DNA of 64,000 bases. Source: RUG14199 sp045535205 (GTDB lineage Bacteria; Bacillota; Clostridia; Oscillospirales; CAG-272). The notes under the pieces are model-generated. The model made no database searches, was not told the origin of the DNA, and saw only the letters and a list, made by a program, of their open reading frames with translations. The position numbers were made by a program, and so were the translations under genes. The stretch spans positions 7,729 to 71,728 of the forward strand of contig JAZSLF010000097.1 of the NCBI GenBank assembly GCA_045535205.1, read 5' to 3'. Below, one piece after another: positions 60,781 to 64,000 of this stretch (its first letter is position 1; each line of letters starts with the position of its first letter).

Positions 60781-63075
60781 ATGATCAATATTACAGGATG
60801 CGGCATGAATTTTGAAATACGTGCCATTGAAAAAGGCATTTTCCGTTTCAGAATGGCAGAAAACGGAGAATACACAGAAAGCTTGCTCTCCCGCTATAAC
60901 ATACTCAAGGAAAGCGGAGAAATTAATGCAGAATGTGCTGAAAATGACGATACATACAGTGTCATTGCTGACGGTATTACACTTGTTGTTAATAAGAAAA
61001 CATCAAGTCTTACGGTAATAGGCACCAAAGAACCTGTTACATTTGATTTCGATGGATACAAGGGTAAAAGTTATACCAAAAAAGGATTTACCATCACAGC
61101 TTCGCTTACCGATGACGAAAGAATATTCGGTTTAGGTGACGAAAGCCGTGAAAGCATCGCAAGAAGAGGAACTAAATCGAGACTTGACATAAGAAATATT
61201 GCTTCTTACGGACCTGTACCCTTTGTTATGAGCACAAACGGTTATGGTTTGCTTCTCAACTGCACATATGCTCATACCTTCGACATAGGAAAAGAAGACC
61301 CTGACAAAATGGTAATCGAAGCACATAAGGGAAACATAGATTTTTACTTATTCATCCCCGAAAGCCACAAGCTTTCCGATATTCTTGATCTTCAGGCAAG
61401 CGTAGCCGGAAGACCCCTTATCATGCCTAAGTCATTCTATGGACATACATTTGTTCTCAACGAACAGACCAATGCACGTGAAATGCTTTGGGACTGTCTT
61501 ATGTTCAGACGTGAAGAAATTCCCTGTGATATGGTAGGCCTTGAACCTCAGTGGATGACTCACCACTATGACCGTTCCATTCAAAAAAAATGGCACGAAG
61601 ACAGATTTTATCTTCCCGGTTGGCTTCCCGAAAATCAGAGTGGCCCTGAAACATTCTTCTTTAACCTCAGACTGATGGGCTTCAAGCTCAGTCTCTGGCT
61701 CTGTCAGGACTATGATCTTCTTTGGGAAGAAGAAAGACAGGCTGGTGCACTTGCAAAGAAACTCAACAAAGAATATACTTTTGAAGGTGCTTCAATTCTC
61801 GACGAACACCTCGCATGCCCCAATTACATGGACGGAATAACAAAACGTGACGAGCCTTGGTTTGAGCATCTCAAAAAATTTGTAGACAATGGTGCTTCTG
61901 CATTTAAGCTTGACGGTGCTTTCCAGGTAAATGACCATCCCGACAGACTTTGGGGCGGAAAATATTTTGATGATGAAGTACATAATGTATACCCTGTTCT
62001 CTACGTAAAACAAATGAAGGAAGGCTTTGAGAATTATACTGACGGAAGACGAGCTATAATTTATACTCCCTGTATGTATGCAGGAAGCCAACAGTACTGT
62101 GCTTCATGGGCAGGTGACACAGGCGGTGGATATGACACGGTAGTTGCTATGCTTAACTACGGTCTTTCAGGCCACACAAACGTAACTGCCGATATGGAAG
62201 CAACAATTCCCGAAGGCCTTCACTATGCGTTCTTTATGCCCTGGGTACAGCAGCTTGGCTGGAGAAACTGGCAGCAGCCCTGGTTCATGGGTGATGAGCT
62301 TGAAAACATGACAAGATACTACGGCAAGCTCCGTTCTTCCCTTTTCCCATATATTTATTCTATGGCAAGAAAAGCTGCTCTCACGTCTATGCCCATCGCA
62401 AGAGCACTCTCTCTCGTATATGAAGATCACCCTGAATATGACTATGTTGCCAACAGCTATATGTTCGGCGACAGCTTCCTCGTCGGTGTATTTGACATGA
62501 AGATAACACTCCCCGAAGGCAAGTGGTACGATTATTTCACAGGCGAGATCTATGAAGGCGGACAGGTTATAGAATATAAGATTCCTGAAGGCAGAGGCGG
62601 TGCCCTCTTCGTAAAATGCGGAAGTATCGTTGTATCTATGGATCCTCAGCCATATGTTGAAAAATTCAACGGCGATAAATATACAGTAAATATTTATCAT
62701 GGAGCTGACTGTTCCTTTGACCTTTATGAAGATGACGGCCTTACTTACGATTATCTGAACGGGCAGTGGGCAAATACAAATATGTTTATCTCCGAGTCCT
62801 ATGACGGCGGCTTCAAATTTACTATCAAAACCAGAGAAGGCTCTTACGAAGGCAGAGAAAAGAGATCAGAGGACAAATACAAGCTCTCAGATCCCGTTAT
62901 CAAGGGCATGGGAGATGTTCCCTCTTTTGATATTGTAATTCATACAGCAGATGCAAAGTCAATAAAGCTGAACGGTGATGACGTTGACTTCAAATCCGAT
63001 AACGGCAAAACCTATTTCTCCGTTTCAAAGGAAGCTCACGAAAGATGCGATCTTGAATTCACAATTACATTATAA
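60781..63075 (+). CDS. Glycoside hydrolase family 31 (alpha-glucosidase/alpha-xylosidase-like)
   Basis: A 764-residue GH31 enzyme without a signal peptide, hence cytoplasmic. The nucleophile is in SAFKLDGAF at Asp378 and the acid/base in ASWAGDTGGG at Asp446. An N-terminal beta-sandwich (about 1-190) with RIFGLGDE, the (beta/alpha)8 barrel (about 215-560) and C-terminal beta domains complete the family layout. Activity could be alpha-glucosidase, alpha-xylosidase or alpha-galactosidase; nucleophile context is unusual (KLDGA rather than W-x-D-M-N-E). The ATG at 60781 is 22 bases from the nearest GGAG, so a later start (60805) is possible. C-ending codons suggest strong expression. Confidence 0.9.
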   Translation: MINITGCGMNFEIRAIEKGIFRFRMAENGEYTESLLSRYNILKESGEINAECAENDDTYSVIADGITLVVNKKTSSLTVIGTKEPVTFDFDGYKGKSYTKKGFTITASLTDDERIFGLGDESRESIARRGTKSRLDIRNIASYGPVPFVMSTNGYGLLLNCTYAHTFDIGKEDPDKMVIEAHKGNIDFYLFIPESHKLSDILDLQASVAGRPLIMPKSFYGHTFVLNEQTNAREMLWDCLMFRREEIPCDMVGLEPQWMTHHYDRSIQKKWHEDRFYLPGWLPENQSGPETFFFNLRLMGFKLSLWLCQDYDLLWEEERQAGALAKKLNKEYTFEGASILDEHLACPNYMDGITKRDEPWFEHLKKFVDNGASAFKLDGAFQVNDHPDRLWGGKYFDDEVHNVYPVLYVKQMKEGFENYTDGRRAIIYTPCMYAGSQQYCASWAGDTGGGYDTVVAMLNYGLSGHTNVTADMEATIPEGLHYAFFMPWVQQLGWRNWQQPWFMGDELENMTRYYGKLRSSLFPYIYSMARKAALTSMPIARALSLVYEDHPEYDYVANSYMFGDSFLVGVFDMKITLPEGKWYDYFTGEIYEGGQVIEYKIPEGRGGALFVKCGSIVVSMDPQPYVEKFNGDKYTVNIYHGADCSFDLYEDDGLTYDYLNGQWANTNMFISESYDGGFKFTIKTREGSYEGREKRSEDKYKLSDPVIKGMGDVPSFDIVIHTADAKSIKLNGDDVDFKSDNGKTYFSVSKEAHERCDLEFTITL

Positions 63076-63087
63076 TTAAACTCAATG

Positions 63088-63114
63088 GGGTACAGGATCT
63101 ACTGTACCCTTTTT
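63088..63114 (+). terminator. Terminator of the GH31 gene
   Basis: GGGTACAG-GATCTA-CTGTACCC followed by TTTTT. Confidence 0.9.
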
Positions 63115-63178
63115 CTTGTGATATAACGCAAAAAAACTTTATCATTTTAACTATCTTGTTATTTATTTACATATTCAG

Positions 63179-63207
63179 TTGACATTTTATCATATTTTTG
63201 GTATAAT
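63179..63207 (+). promoter_or_regulatory. Consensus promoter of the MarR gene
   Basis: TTGACA (63179-63184) and TATAAT (63202-63207), both perfect, 17-base spacer. Confidence 0.85.
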
Positions 63208-63241
63208 TAACACAAAGAACAAAATAGAAAAGAGAAAAGTT

Positions 63242-63715
63242 ATGAAATTCAGCGTAAATAATTATAACGCCAGATTATCAACCGAGTCAAGCGTTGACTA
63301 TTCTCTCCCCATTAAATTAATAGGCACGATATCAAAAGAGCTCTTCAACGAAGAAAAAAACAGAGAAAAGCAAAGTGTTGCTATGTCTAAAAGCATAAAA
63401 GCAATTCTATTTGCATTAGCTCAAAAAGACGGGGTAACTCAACTTGACATTGTCAAGAGTACAGGTCTAAAAGCTCCTACTGTAAGCATCTCTCTGCAAA
63501 AAATGGAAAGCGATGGATACGTAACCAGAGTACCCGACAAATATGATCTTCGTTCGGTGCGTGTTTATATTACGGAAAAAGGTTCAAATATTTATGAAAA
63601 TGCTTTTTCCTATATACAACGTTTTGAGTCCAAGATCATGAAAAACATTTCTCCGTCCGAAGTGAAAGCACTAACCGAAATTTTGCTCAAAATCAAAGGC
63701 AATCTTAATTCTTGA
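63242..63715 (+). CDS. MarR family winged-helix transcriptional regulator
   Basis: A 157-residue regulator. The winged HTH is visible in TQLDIVKSTGLKAPTVSISLQ, with wing residues YDLRSVRVYITEKG, flanked by helices for dimerisation. The frame reaches back to 63179, but that includes the promoter, so the ATG at 63242 is used; its ribosome site is weak. MarR members answer to phenolics, oxidants or metabolites. It may control the GH31 gene just upstream or act on itself; no divergent target is present. Confidence 0.88.
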   Translation: MKFSVNNYNARLSTESSVDYSLPIKLIGTISKELFNEEKNREKQSVAMSKSIKAILFALAQKDGVTQLDIVKSTGLKAPTVSISLQKMESDGYVTRVPDKYDLRSVRVYITEKGSNIYENAFSYIQRFESKIMKNISPSEVKALTEILLKIKGNLNS

Positions 63716-63725
63716 TGTATATACC

Positions 63726-63751
63726 AACGGCACACCTATCGGTGTGCCGTT
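63726..63751. terminator. Hairpin after the MarR gene
   Basis: AACGGCACACC-TATC-GGTGTGCCGTT, perfect, ten bases after the stop; there is no T-tail on the plus strand. The structured repeat copy B begins directly after it. Confidence 0.65.
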
Positions 63752-63752
63752 A

Positions 63753-64000
63753 CAGACCGAAGACAAACTTGGCATAACGCAGATGTGAAAAGAAAAGCTT
63801 GTATAAGACAAATATTTCTTGATGAAATTATCTGACATAGAAAAGGCGGGCAAATGCCCGCCACATCTGCGCAGGGGTCCTCAAGTTGCCTTCGGCGACT
63901 TGGGGTTCTCTGCTTTGAGAGCGTTTTTCCCTCTACCATAGGTAACTATGGCGTGAACCCCAAACAGACAAGTCTGTTTGAGGACCCCTTAATGCCGACG
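63753..64000 (-). repeat. Structured intergenic repeat, copy B (inverted, cut by window edge)
   Basis: Read on the minus strand, this matches copy A in order: CGTCGGCAT, CATAG hairpin, TAGAGGGAAAAAC, GCAGAGAACC, AAGTCGCC/GGCAACTT hairpin, CAGATGTG, GGCGGGC/GCCCGCC hairpin, CACATCTG, TTTGTCTTCGGTCTG. Copy B has an extra segment of about 45 bases after CGTCGGCAT. On the plus strand AGGGGTCCTCAA (63873-63884) pairs with TTGAGGACCCCT (63978-63989) and encloses GGGGTTC/GAACCCC (63902, 63955), CCATAG/CTATGG (63936-63951) and ACAGAC/GTCTGT (63964-63977), giving a multibranch fold. It may continue past base 64000. Confidence 0.75.

Noticed and set aside
63736..63939. 67-codon minus-strand frame at the right edge
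   Set aside because: It runs through the hairpins of the structured repeat and has no ribosome site or conserved coding pattern between the two copies.

Overview
The window is one stretch of low-GC (roughly 40%) DNA from an endospore-forming Clostridia-type Firmicute, most likely a gut or rumen member of the Oscillospiraceae/Ruminococcaceae. The basis is the set of sporulation genes (spoIIAA-spoIIAB-sigF, ylbJ, yqfC-yqfD, dpaA-dpaB, sigK, spoIIID), strong AGGAGG ribosome sites, consensus sigma-A promoters, a PPi-type phosphofructokinase and secreted proteins with type I dockerin modules as in cellulosome-forming ruminococci. I see no tRNA, rRNA, CRISPR array, insertion sequence or prophage.

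Layout. 1-8.5 kb: the 5' part of a Gfo/Idh/MocA oxidoreductase (cut by the left edge), alanine racemase, a TAXI-type TRAP transporter (binding protein and fused permease, with a long hairpin between them) and two paralogous glycosyltransferases. 8.8-14.8 kb: an 1880-residue secreted modular protein with a C-terminal dockerin, followed by an 82-residue cysteine-containing peptide gene. 14.9-24 kb: the spoIIA operon, PPi-phosphofructokinase, a PC4-like protein, the prfB operon, ylbJ, and the start of the yqfC-yqfD-phoH-ybeY-era-recO-mutS2 run, which continues to 28.9 kb. 28.9-33.5 kb: a structured intergenic repeat, dpaAB, yajC and an uninterrupted sigK. 33.6-41.3 kb: a run of co-directional genes (radical SAM/PDZ protein, der, plsY, methyltransferase, PHP protein, SDR). 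41.5-44.3 kb: spoIIID, a CarD-like regulator, an EamA transporter and a DUF975 protein. 44.4-55.4 kb: three tandem ~1190-residue secreted paralogues, each with its own promoter and terminator and an internal dockerin. 55.6-63.7 kb: coaX with an ECF S-component (probably pantothenate salvage), trmB, a membrane/DUF4097 pair, a GH31 glycosidase and a MarR regulator. The right edge holds a second, inverted copy of the structured repeat.

Themes. (i) Sporulation: sigma-F control, the late mother-cell sigma factor, SpoIIID, engulfment/cortex-associated membrane proteins and dipicolinate synthesis lie within 27 kb. (ii) Extracellular carbohydrate work: four dockerin proteins, GH31 and two glycosyltransferases; no cohesin or scaffoldin is present, so the partner must lie elsewhere. 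(iii) Conserved housekeeping for ribosome maturation and translation (ybeY, era, der, prfB, trmB, mutS2).

The least explained items are the three-paralogue dockerin array, whose large C-terminal region I cannot assign to a known enzyme family, the small cysteine peptide, and the dispersed multi-hairpin intergenic repeat. Functional names rest on motif recognition by eye; no database search was run.
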